DNA from: Gymnopus androsaceus JB14
Taxonomy: Eukaryota > Basidiomycota > Agaricomycetes > Agaricales > Omphalotaceae
Assembly: GCA_009733575.1 (NCBI GenBank)
Contig: ML769562.1
Location: 78,944 to 142,943 of the forward strand
Length of the DNA: 64,000 nucleotides
Direction of reading: 5' to 3'
The notes beneath the pieces are model-generated. The model was not told the origin of the DNA. It searched no databases and saw only the letters and a program-made list of their open reading frames with translations. Below are positions 12,201 through 21,843 of the stretch, piece after piece (within the stretch, counting starts at the first letter, position 1; each line of letters starts with the position of its first letter). Made by a program: the position numbers and the translations under genes.

Positions 12201-13918
12201 AGTTCAACGCCTCCGAACCTCTTTTCTTGCCGCCAAGCAAGAAGAGGGCCAGCTTGCGGTAAGGATGTGCGCTGGACTTCCGTTCAACACTATTTCTTAC
12301 TTTTACAACAGACGAACGACCGCAAAGTTCATTCTCTCTTTGGGCGTGCGAAACAAGAAGTACAAGCCCTAAACCAGGAAGCTAACGAAGATACCCCCGT
12401 TAACATTCAGGGTCTAGAAGAGGCTAAAACTGTGAGTTTTGGCGTCCGTGTTGTGCACGTACAATCGTTCTAACGTGCCACAGGAATCCGAGCAAGAGAA
12501 AGACGATCTGCTCAAACAGTTTGCCGAGATCTCGCGCACGAAAGAAGAGCTTAGTCAAACAAATAACGCCCTAGTCCAACAAGAGAACGATCTCAAATTA
12601 CAGATCAATAACTTCCATCAGAGAGAGCACGATATCAGAGTAGGTCACAACAATTGCATACTTCTCGGTTCCGCCTGACTTGTTCATCGTTCAGGCTCGA
12701 GTCGAAGAAGCCGTCGCAGTTCGAATTAAGGCTCAAGGAGCTGTCAGGCACTACGAATCCAAGGCGGCAGAAGCCAACAGACAAATCGAGGCAGCGGAAG
12801 GCGCTCTTGGTGCTACGACTGAGGAGTTTAAAGTACGTTTTACCAAAACGTCATGCTGGATGCTGATTGACCATTATTCCATCTAGGGCTGGACAGACTC
12901 CGCCGCCTAAAATTGGACCTCGAGTTGAGACGAACAAGAAACCGGAAGACATTGAAAGACAAATGAACAATGTAAAAAATGCGTTGCATGAGCGAGAGAA
13001 AAGGTAACATGCTCGTTTTCGTGCTGCAGACCAACCCTTAGAATCTATTGTTAGGCAAGGGGCCACTGTCGATGAGATTGTCAAAGAGGTCAACACCGCT
13101 CGAGAAAGGCTTGAGAGAGCGCAAAAGGACTATAAGTCGATGGTTCATCTGAATAAGGTAACTTAGCGGCTCTTTTTCGTGACTTCTAGATGCTGATCGT
13201 TGAATTTCTTAGATTCTGAAACAGTCCTTGCTCGTCCGACTTTCAAGATGGCAAGAGTTCCGTCGCCACATTGCTCTCCGTTGCAAGATGGTCTTCCGGT
13301 ACAATCTTTCCCAGCGAGGATATTATGGAAACATTCTCTTCAACCACTCTGAACAGACGTTGACCCTCAAGGTACTCTATATTCTTATTGGTTATGGGTA
13401 TATAGTTGACTGACTCGCATTGTAGGTACAGACGGACGATCAACTCGCTACTCAGGATGGATCAAAGGAGAAGGATCCCCGTTCTCTTAGCGGAGGTAAA
13501 AATTAATTCTCCACCATTTGTCTCTTGCTCATTCTCCGATTAGGTGAAAAATCCTTCTCCACAATTTGTTTATTACTTTCACTTTGGGAATCAATCGGAT
13601 GCCCTCTGAGGTGTTTGGGTGCGTGAAGCTTTCCTCCTTCTACACAGTTATTCATTCGTCTTTAGACGAGTTCGATGTGTTCATGGACGCCGTCAACCGA
13701 CGTATCAGTATGAAGATGATGGTAATTTTCATTGCTCTGTTAATCTTTCTTGTTGCTCACGACTGTCTACGCAGATTGATACTGCGAACCAATCCGACAA
13801 GAAGCAGTACATCCTTATCACTCCTCAAGATATGAACAATATTCGTATCGGCCCTACTGTTCGTGTTCATCGTATGACTGATCCTGAGCGAGGACAGGGC
13901 GTTCTTGCTATGGGCTAG
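9288..13918 (+). CDS. SMC6: SMC6, structural maintenance of chromosomes protein 6
   Basis: About 23 exons with 47-65 base introns encode an SMC6 ATPase of about 1,150 residues. With SMC5 and Nse subunits it forms the SMC5/6 complex for recombinational repair and replication-fork stability. The N-terminal head has the Walker A sequence GHNGSGKSA, preceded by MCHRFLSFQFGPQINFI. NIQVDNPMNVLTQD identifies SMC6 rather than SMC5. Long coiled coils surround a hinge (about 11,380-11,600). The C-terminal head has the ABC signature LSGGEKSFS and Walker B CLDEFDVFMD, and ends YILITPQDM...RMTDPERGQG. A 12-base exon (9851-9862) lies inside Walker A. An acidic nuclear N-terminus precedes the head; the first ATG is at 9288, and an in-frame ATG at 9348 (MAKRRVN) is equally plausible. 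At 12,887-12,910 either an extra base breaks WTDSAA or the intron ends at 12,896 instead of 12,886. Confidence 0.94.
9851..9862 (+). other. 12-base micro-exon of SMC6 within the Walker A loop
   Basis: The upstream exon ends ATT ATC G at 9798 and the downstream exon starts GTGGCAAG at 9919. Only the 12 bases GACACAATGGAA between two GT-AG introns (9799-9850 and 9863-9918) restore GHNGSGKSA in frame. A gene finder could easily miss it. Confidence 0.85.
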
Positions 13919-14144
13919 TTAGATTGGTCTGTTTCTCTTTACTGTATAGCTTGGTTACCTATCCTTATAAGTTAAGGTTGCTTACTTTTGTCAACCTCTT
14001 AGAGGGGACTGCTTTAAGCCTATTTACCGTATGCAGAACTACACATATTAATCAATTACTTACATAGTCCTAAAATCTCAGTTTTCTCTCAGACGCCAAG
14101 CAAGGGTACACTCGAAGAAATCAGAAAGATAAATAGATACAACA

Positions 14145-15457
14145 TCAGTCCTCTATCTGCAAGTCGCCGTAAGGCTGCGTTTTGAAGTAGGAGTCATCGA
14201 AATGATGCACGCGTACGAAACCATCCTCCCCACCAGACGCATAAGAGAGACCCTTTGGATGAACCGCAATGCTACCACGACTGAGTATTCTGAACTGAAC
14301 AAGGACAAGGGAAAAAGACTCACGTATTGATAGGTCCGAAATGGCCCTTTACACGACCCACTTCCTCTTCAAACACCTTGTGCCAAAATCGCGTCTCGAA
14401 TTTACCTTGTCGCGTGGATGTTGTAGTGACATTCATTGCTTCCTGACCTCCACCTAAAAGGACATAAGGCTTATTTGCGGCGAGAGCAGCACTGTTTAGT
14501 GGGGTTTCTGTGGTGAAAGTTTTAATAACGTCGAGGGTTTTGGTATCATGTATCTGCGCAAATCATGTTTTTAAACAACATCTCTCATAGAGAGAACGAA
14601 CGTACCCTAGCGGATTTATCCTTACTGCTGGTAATGCAGTATGATTTGTCAGGGCTCATTTGGAGATCTGTCACAACGTCTCCATGAGCACGCTCGTTGT
14701 TGTCTACCTCTTCGCCTGTCTTGAAGTTGAATAGGGAGACCTTGCCAGACTCATGACCAGTGAAAATAATGCCAGGCTGTGAGGTGAATGCACAGACGGT
14801 GGCTTTTGATCCAATAGGGTTGAACATATGGGCTGGTTCCTTCGATTCTGCGACGCTATTTAGAACGCAAAAAAGAAGGAAAAAAAGTTAAGACGTACGT
14901 TTTGTTCCCTCCCCGCTGCGATTGATGTTGAATACCCGGATTGCGCATTGATAACCCATTCGCTGCTCTGTAATACACACCACCTGCTTGTCATCCTCGC
15001 TGAACGCTACTCGTTTTACAGCGGTGGGGAATTCCCAAGTGTATAGGCACTTTCCAGTTGCGACGTTCCATAGCCGAAGAGTGTTATCTGCTGCACCGGA
15101 TATCATGAACCTGGACTCCGCTTAGGCTAATCGTCAGTTTCTGTTCTATTAAAAAATGAACTGATACTCACAATCGACATCGACCGTCCAGACAGTCCCG
15201 TTATGTCCATCGTACGTCCCTAGCCGCTCCCCATTATGCGTGTACCAGACATTTATAACCTGATCCTTTGAGCAAGAAAATAATAGGTCTCCATCGCGGT
15301 TGTACTTGATCTGTGTCAAGGATCGTTCGTGACCTTGTGGAAAGTCAAATTTTTATCGCAGATACATCCATAGGCGAATAGGAACCTTGTAATAATATAG
15401 GCCGCTGAACACCAAGTTAAAAAAGATTATAAATGTATAAAATCGAGCTTGTACCAT
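14145..15457 (-). CDS. TIF34: Translation initiation factor eIF3 subunit i (WD40 protein)
   Basis: Minus-strand exons: 15457-15455 (coding part), 15404-15386, 15333-15172, 15120-14899, 14847-14606, 14553-14324 and 14271-14145. The product is eIF3i, a seven-bladed WD40 propeller that binds eIF3b in the scaffold recruiting mRNA to the 40S subunit. Diagnostic segments are [21 protein letters not shown] at the N-terminus, [16 protein letters not shown] repeats (here [14 protein letters not shown]), [28 protein letters not shown] and the C-terminal KGHFGPIN...[16 protein letters not shown]. The start is unusual: the ATG is the last codon of exon 1 and is followed immediately by an intron, then by a 19-base exon coding RPILLQ. 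The gene is head-to-head with the first K+/H+ exchange-related gene, 175 bases apart. Confidence 0.93.
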
Positions 15458-15632
15458 TTTTTAATCTTCGAGTGGTTGACAAGAAAGAAATGAGGTCAAG
15501 TAAAGTCAAAGCGAAGGCACCGAGAAGCCACGTGGATTTTTCAAGCATCAAACGCGTCCTCGCGGCCGGCGTCTTTCTCTTTGACCCAACATTTATATGA
15601 GCGAAAAATGACACAAATACTCTCGCTTATCG
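15458..15632. promoter_or_regulatory. Compact bidirectional promoter region, eIF3i / KHE copy 1
   Basis: Only 175 bases separate the divergent start codons at 15457 (minus) and 15633 (plus), so both genes must be driven from this interval or from overlapping sequence. No clear TATA box is seen on either strand beyond short AT-rich stretches. Bidirectional function is inferred from spacing. Confidence 0.5.
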
Positions 15633-16853
15633 ATGCCTCCAACTCCAAAAAGCCTGCAGTCCATGCAGCGCATTATTGCGCTCCCTATCACTCGACCACG
15701 AAACCCCAAGCATAATGCCAGTAAACTGCTCACATACTATCAATTCCAAGTTCACTTGCCTAAATCTACCAAGTTAAAGGTGGATGAGCCCAGTCAGTCG
15801 AGATGGAAGCCACAAGGAGGCTACATACATTGGGCACGTACAAAGGCCTTAGATACATGGGCAAACTTTGGCAAAGCTCCGGAGGGTAACTGGAAGGTGA
15901 AATAATTTGTGCTTCATTCTGTCTCTATTCTCAACTCTACGCAGTTGAAAGTCTTTCGAACTGGAGAACGTCTTGTAGACCGTATTGACTTTGAGGAACA
16001 TGCTTTAAAAGCAGTTGATCCTTCAATGGGTCCCGCTATCGTTAACATTACTGGACAGGGAACCCAAGGGAACAACGAGAAACGGAAAGTTATGGTACGT
16101 GACTGTCTTATGGACTGGGCCAAACGAGCTTTGATTAACTGAGCTGATTTGTTCAGATACCTCTATTATATGCACCCTCGATACACAATGCTGAAGCGTC
16201 GCTGGCTCAACTGCGGGACCTTGTACAGATAAGGGAACCTAGACATCGCAAAGGGTTCTGGATATGGGCGTTATTAACACGTCCGTCTTCAAACTGAATC
16301 CTCATCGTTGTTTCTCTAACTAACTACCCCACAGCGTTGACTTTCCCTTTCAAGCTAATACGTGCGTCCTATGATCTTACTTACACATGTTCCTTCTAAC
16401 GCATTTGCATCAGCTATCATACCTAACTTTCCATTCTTTTTCTGTGTCTATCGTTTATGGTCACATTATAGAGGTTTGTATTCCTACTCTACTTATTGTT
16501 TGGCATCGAGACCGACTTCTCTCTTTCCTCTAGCTTATAGAGCTTCTCAATATCTTGCTGCTCTCATCAAACATGGACATGTCGTCCCTGCCCCTAGTCT
16601 GGAGCTCAACGCAATATACAAGCAATTTGGTCTCAAATCTGTAGCTGCACCACCCTCCGAACCGCTGTCTCAGGATTCTGCAGATTCCAAAGCTGTCACT
16701 TTCTCCCCATCAACAGCAGAAGGCGTCGATATGCTACTGACGCTAGAAGCTGTACCTGACATTGTATCGACATTCTCGCTTGAGGAGACCTCTGCTTCCG
16801 ACATGTACCGTGCTTTTGAGCAGGCTCGGGTTCGCACTATACTTTCGACCTAG
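15633..16853 (+). CDS. Mitochondrial K+/H+ exchange-related protein, copy 1
   Basis: Six exons (15633-15896, 15945-16094, 16157-16280, 16335-16361, 16414-16473, 16534-16853) encode about 314 residues of the Mit_KHE1 family (yeast YDL183C type), inner-membrane proteins implicated in mitochondrial potassium/proton exchange. Family landmarks are RIIALPITRPRN, LLTYYQFQVHLP, WANFGKAPEGNWKLKV, GERLVDRIDFEEHALKAVDPSMGP, PLLYAPSIH, then the hydrophobic PLTFPFKLIPIIPNFPFFFCVYRLWSHYRAYRASQYL. The C-terminal part is a serine-rich tail typical of less conserved ends. A paralogue with the same exon layout lies 300 bases downstream in the same orientation. Confidence 0.85.
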
Positions 16854-17153
16854 CATACATATACCGTCATTCTAAATACGCACGAAACACCCGTGTTCTT
16901 TGCATAGATAGATGTTAATACTTACCCCTACTCAACCAATTAGTACCTGTAGACTTAGACTATCGATACCGGTACCCGACAGCTAAAGTAGATTTACAGT
17001 AGAAAATAAAACGCGTGAGCGTGAACTTCAGAATTCACACGTGCCGTTGGCCGCTTGAACGCGTTACCTTCTGTTACCTTTCTACTTACTCCTCAGAATT
17101 TCTTTCAGTAGCGAGAGACCCGCATCTGTATTTATACACGCGAAAACCACTTT
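16854..17153. other. 300-base spacer between tandem KHE paralogues
   Basis: Terminator of copy 1 and promoter of copy 2. Nothing else is seen. Confidence 0.5.
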
Positions 17154-18492
17154 ATGGTTTCTCCCAAGAACCTGCAATCTGTGCAGCGCATCATCTCATT
17201 TCCTATCACTCGACCCCGAAACCCATCCACCTTTCTCTCAAACTCTGATCGGAAAACCGCCAGTAAACTGCTCACATACTATCAATTCCAAGTTCACTTG
17301 CCTAAATCTACAAACTCCAAGGTGGAGGAGACAAGTCAGTCGAGATGGCAGCCGCAGGGAGGATATATACATTGGGCACAGAAAAAGGCATCGAGTACAT
17401 GGGCAGGCTTTGGCAAAGCCCCGGAGGGCAACTGGAAGGTGAAATAGACCGCTTTCTGCATTTCACTCCGTGTCCTATTCTCAACTCTACCGCAGTTGAA
17501 AGTCTTTCAAGCCGGAGAACGTCTTGTAGACCGGTTTGAATATGAAGAGCTTGCGCTAAAAGGAGTAGATCCTTCATTGGGTCCTACTATCCGCAATATG
17601 GATATTGCTGGGCGGGGAGCAGAGGAGACCGATGAGAAACAGAAGGTTATTGTACGCGATATTCATACTTGGCCATTTCGACTTTGTATTGACTGAAATT
17701 TCGACATATTCAGATACCCCTGTTATATGCACCCTCAATACACAACGCTGAAGCATCGCTGGCTCAACTGCGGGACCTTGTACAGACAAGGGAACCCAAG
17801 CATAAAAAACGCTTCTGGATATGGATGGTTATAGCTCGTCTGTTTCTGCCCTGAATCCTCGTCATTGTTTCCAACTAACACACTGTACCCACAGCTTTCA
17901 CTGCACCCTTCATGATAGTTCGTACGTCTAGCGATGATCCTTGACCCAATCATTCTACTTGACGCATTATATCCACAGCCATCATACCTAACCTACCATT
18001 CTTTTACTGTGTCTACCGTTCATGGTCGCATTATAGAGGTATGCATCTCCTATTGTGCATCTAGTCCGACTGATATACAGATATTCTCTAGCTTACAGAG
18101 CTTCTCAATATCTTAACGCCCTCATTAAGCACGGACATGTCGTCTCTGCTCCAAGTCTAGAGCTTGATGCAATATACAAGCAATTTGGTACGAAATCCAT
18201 AACAGCCGAAGCAGCACCTCCATCCTCTGAAGACGCAAAAGCCCAGAGCTCGTCACAGCCGGCAACAGAAGACGTAGAGATGCTACTCACACGAGAAGCT
18301 GTACCGGCTATTGTGTCGACGTTTTCACTGGAAGAGACCGCTGCTTCCGATATGTACCGCGCAATTGAGCAGGCTCGGGTTCGGACTAGTAAGCCTATCG
18401 AGCTAGCCTTTGCGTCATCGTCTTTCGGATGGTACCTATGTCGTTCGCGAGTCGCACGGAGGGGTCAGTCACTTCAAAAACGCTACAAGTGA
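17154..18492 (+). CDS. Mitochondrial K+/H+ exchange-related protein, copy 2 (tandem paralogue)
   Basis: Exons 17154-17438, 17496-17651, 17714-17837, 17895-17921, 17979-18038 and 18092-18492 mirror copy 1 exactly in number and phase. Shared landmarks are RIISFPITRPRNP, LLTYYQFQVHLPKSTN, WAGFGKAPEGNWKLKV, GERLVDRFEYEELALKGVDPSLGP and APFMIVPIIPNLPFFYCVYRS. Exon 3 is nearly identical in DNA to copy 1, including many synonymous positions, which indicates recent duplication or gene conversion. The C-terminus differs: after ARVRT copy 1 stops within a few codons while copy 2 runs on about 37 codons, with a GTAAGC site at 18,390 that could be a further intron. The exact 3' end is therefore uncertain. 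Function is as for copy 1. Confidence 0.82.
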
Positions 18493-18811
18493 CTAACGAT
18501 CTACATCATCGACACACCCTAGGAGTTATAGTGATATCCCTGGCGAGCCGAAAAGGATTAATGGATAGAAGGATGGACAGATGGCTCGCAGTTGCGTTTA
18601 TTATGTGTACTAGAATAAATAATGTAAAAGCTAATCGATGTAGCCATCCTGTATATGCACACCTCAGGCAGCTTTCTTCCCTCAAAATTCGGGTATGGCT
18701 AAGCTGCTTGCAGTCTGAAGCTAGTAGGGGGAAAAAGCAATCCATTGAATGTCAGAATGACACAAAAATTAATACAATCGATGGTTCATATGTTCAACGC
18801 TGCCCAATGTT
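18493..18811. other. Convergent intergenic region between KHE copy 2 and profilin
   Basis: About 320 bases forming the 3' regions of two convergent genes. No gene or repeat is seen. Confidence 0.5.
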
Positions 18812-19354
18812 CTAATAGCCAGCATTTATGAGGTAATCTGCTAGTCCCTCGGCGACAATGGTAGCTTCGCTTGCTTGAATGGGATTTTTGTAAACACAGC
18901 ATAGTACGGCCTGCGTAGTCTTCACACAGACAGCGCCGTCAGGCTAAAGAAGAGTCAAGCCAAAAAGGCATAGATCGAAGCAATAAGAGACGTACGCCTT
19001 TCTTCAAATATATACTCCTAGGATTAGCCTGCAGTGTGAAGTACTTTTCACCTGCGATCCTTAATCCTGATGCTTGCACGACATCGGTGTGTGAGAAAGC
19101 ATCCACTAATGCTTTCTGCTCTTCGGGGGCAAGCTGTAACAGTCATAAGAACTAATCTAGGTAGATGAAATTAAAGGGAAAGATTACTTACTGTGAACCC
19201 CGATGATGTAGCCCATACACCTCCAGCTAAACCGCAGATGGCGGCTTGGGTGACCTTGCCACTGCCGACGAGGTTGGTATCAACGTACGCTGGGAGATGA
19301 ATGAGATTGAAGGGATTTGATGAGCGCAATACATGAAATACCTTGCCAGGACAT
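18812..19354 (-). CDS. PFY1: Profilin
   Basis: Four exons on the minus strand (19354-19342, 19289-19192, 19133-18996, 18943-18812) give 126 residues, the usual profilin size. The N-terminus MSWQAYVDTNLVGSG is the profilin signature (S-W-Q-x-Y-V-D), followed by AAICGLAGGVWATS. The C-terminus CCVYKNPIQASEATIVAEGLADYLINAGY is also typical. Profilin binds monomeric actin, promotes nucleotide exchange and delivers actin to formins through poly-proline, and binds phosphoinositides at the membrane. The first exon codes only MSWQ plus one base, an intron position common in fungal profilins. Confidence is very high. Confidence 0.96.
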
Positions 19355-19862
19355 GGTTGAGGTTGTGATTACAGTGAGGAGACGACCAAAGATTGGAAAA
19401 TGATAGTGAGCGCGAAAGCAAAGGAGTCCAGAATAAGGGGCCGGAGATATCCGCCGGATAAAGTTGCCGAGCGCTAAGATTCGGCTGGGCCATCTTGCAA
19501 AAATTCCAGAGCATAGACACCTGTATGTATACAAGTGTGAAGCCATATCTACATACACAATGATTGTCATCTAGCTCTGTGTAAAAGTGTAAAATTACAG
19601 GAAGAATAGATCTAAGAGAATAAACATCAAAGATCTATCTCGGCAAAAGCAAAACCTTTTCGAAAGGAACGACGAAAGAGAAACGAAGGACACTAAAAAT
19701 ACAGAAAGAATTCACCAAATGGACTTCTATTCAACTAAAACCTGTTTTCCAAGCCCCCGGTAACCGAGCTATCCATGCTGAATCGACTGCTACTGCTCTC
19801 GGTACGTCGAGGACCTCTCTCCAGTTTAGCCATCGAATGCTCTCGAGAGAGAGTCCTGGGGC
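19355..19862. other. Upstream region of profilin and 3' region of the membrane glycoprotein gene
   Basis: About 500 bases between two minus-strand genes. Short ORFs on the minus strand here overlap the profilin promoter and have no recognised domain. No repeat or RNA gene is seen. Confidence 0.45.
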
Positions 19863-21461
19863 TCACACTACGAGCCTGCTTGCAACGTGACTCGTCCGTG
19901 GCTGTACTATCTGATAATCCTCCATCGCCCCTGCAGACGAAGGAGAAATGGTCCCAGAATCAGGACGTAAACGCGATCCCATTGATTCCGGAGACTCGGA
20001 CAATGGTATGGGTTGGTCTACCGTAAACGCAGAGTCTGCAAAGAACGATGGATTATGAGGGACATCAGGGGACTGCCGATATCCAAGATGGAGAGCCGGT
20101 GGAGGGGTAAGTGGAAGACTTTGGGGGAATGCATAGCTATCGCGTGAGCGCGTACTGCGTGGAGAGTGCATTGCAAGACCATCTACAGATGCTCTGCTAA
20201 GCATTTTCTCGATGTTACTGGAGGAGAGCATATTCATCTGAACGCTAGCCCTCAAGTCAGACTCCATATTCCGGCGCTGCTCGTCTGAAGAAGCCCTAGG
20301 GATGTATTCCCAGGAAATACTTGTCCGAGGATAGTCGCTGATGGTTGGCGAGTATTTTTCCGAGACATATTTGGGATCTTTGACGTAGCCACTCTCCGTA
20401 TAGCCCGGGTAACCAAAGAAGATAGGAGGGGGTGCCGCCGGTCTTTCTTTGACTTCAGGGATATAAGGAGAAGGCGGTCTCTCCATTCGGTTGGCGTCGA
20501 AATCAAACCGCTGAGCAATATGTCTCCTCCGCCGCCGCCGCTCTCGAATGACAAACCATGCCATCGGTATCGCCATCACAAAAGTAACCCCAAGGCCGAC
20601 GCTCAATCCAATGATCGTCCCTCTAAAACGGAACTGAGTATATGAGGACATCGACTAGTACAGGAATTACGCACTTTGAAATGCCAGGGGATTTTTTAGA
20701 TGGTGATGACGATGTCGATTGAGAAGTACCGTTAGCACTTAGCGTCGGAAAGCAATTACTGGGACTGAAGGCGTCACCTTGCACTGTTGTTTCTAGTCAG
20801 CGTGGAATGACGATAAGACGGTAGGATACTTGCCCGTTAAAAGAGGACTAGTTTGGTTCTGCCCACCAGCGCCCGAGCTCATCATCAACATCACTTGGGT
20901 CTGGCGTAAAGCAACCATGGTATAGGTGGCCGTGGCGTTTGTAGATGATACAAGTTTCAAAGGATATGAAAACCCTCTGGGATTGAACAGTTCTACAGCA
21001 GGGGGAGGACTGCCCTTCGAGTAGCTGATAGTAAAATCTTCGCACTGGGACACATTGGCCGAGTTTTCGATCTGGTATAAGGGAGTGAACGAAGTGTGGG
21101 ATAAGCATGCCGTATTTGCTGGAGAGGCAGCGCCGATCTCAAATATGTCGGACACAAAAGAGACACTGTCACCTGAAGGATCGTTCAAGGTAGCAATGAA
21201 TTGTGTATTTGCAGGAAGAGGCAAAAAGGTTATGTTAACTCCTAAAGAGTTTGTTGCATAACTCGGAAGAGGAACCACAGTGGAAGTCGAGTTGAATGGA
21301 AGTATCTGAAGGGACAGCGGATCGTTTTGTAACGAGGAGTTGAGTTGCCCATGGAAACTTGCGAAAACGGGCTCGCACTCTGTGGCATTGGAAAAGCTGA
21401 GTTTGAGCGTGCAAAAGACAACCTGTGGTAGGACACCGAGCAGCAAAAAAAGGAGGAACAT
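19863..21461 (-). CDS. Single-pass membrane glycoprotein of unknown function
   Basis: Exons 21461-20834, 20783-20675 and 20622-19863 encode about 498 residues. Residues 1-17 (MFLLFLLLGVLPQVVFC) are a signal peptide. The ectodomain of about 230 residues has at least seven N-glycosylation sequons (NAT, NSS, NST, NIT, NVS, NQT and others) and ends in a serine/threonine-rich stalk (STSSSPSKKS). A membrane helix follows, GLSVGLGVTFVMAIPMAWFV, with a stop-transfer run RERRRRRRH. The cytoplasmic tail is proline- and serine-rich. This layout (signal, Ser/Thr stalk, helix, long tail) is common in agaricomycete cell-surface proteins of unknown role. Intron 1 begins with GC (GCAAGT) instead of GT. It is divergent from BCKDHA. 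Confidence 0.78.
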
Positions 21462-21843
21462 CGAACTGAAGGAAAGGAAAGAGCTAAACCATATAAAGTC
21501 CTGCGCGCAAGGACACGGACTAGCCGCAGAGGAAGAAGAAGAACCAAGAAGGTGGAAGTGAAAACGAACAGGCCCAGACTGATTTTTCCGCGCGCCGTCA
21601 TAGACCTCGCAACTGCCAACATTCCGAGAACAAGGGACGACAGTGAATGGTAACTTGTTCAGTTCATCGGTACGAGTTCATCGGTATAAGCGGATTACTG
21701 AGCTTTATTTCATTCTAGCTCAATACGAGGCTTGAACAGCTTGAAACAAGGCCTTGAAGCTTGAGGGACAAGAAATATGCGCCACAATATCCGATCAAAT
21801 GCTACTTAACGGGCGCTTCTTCAGGTCTTCCCAAGCTCTCATC

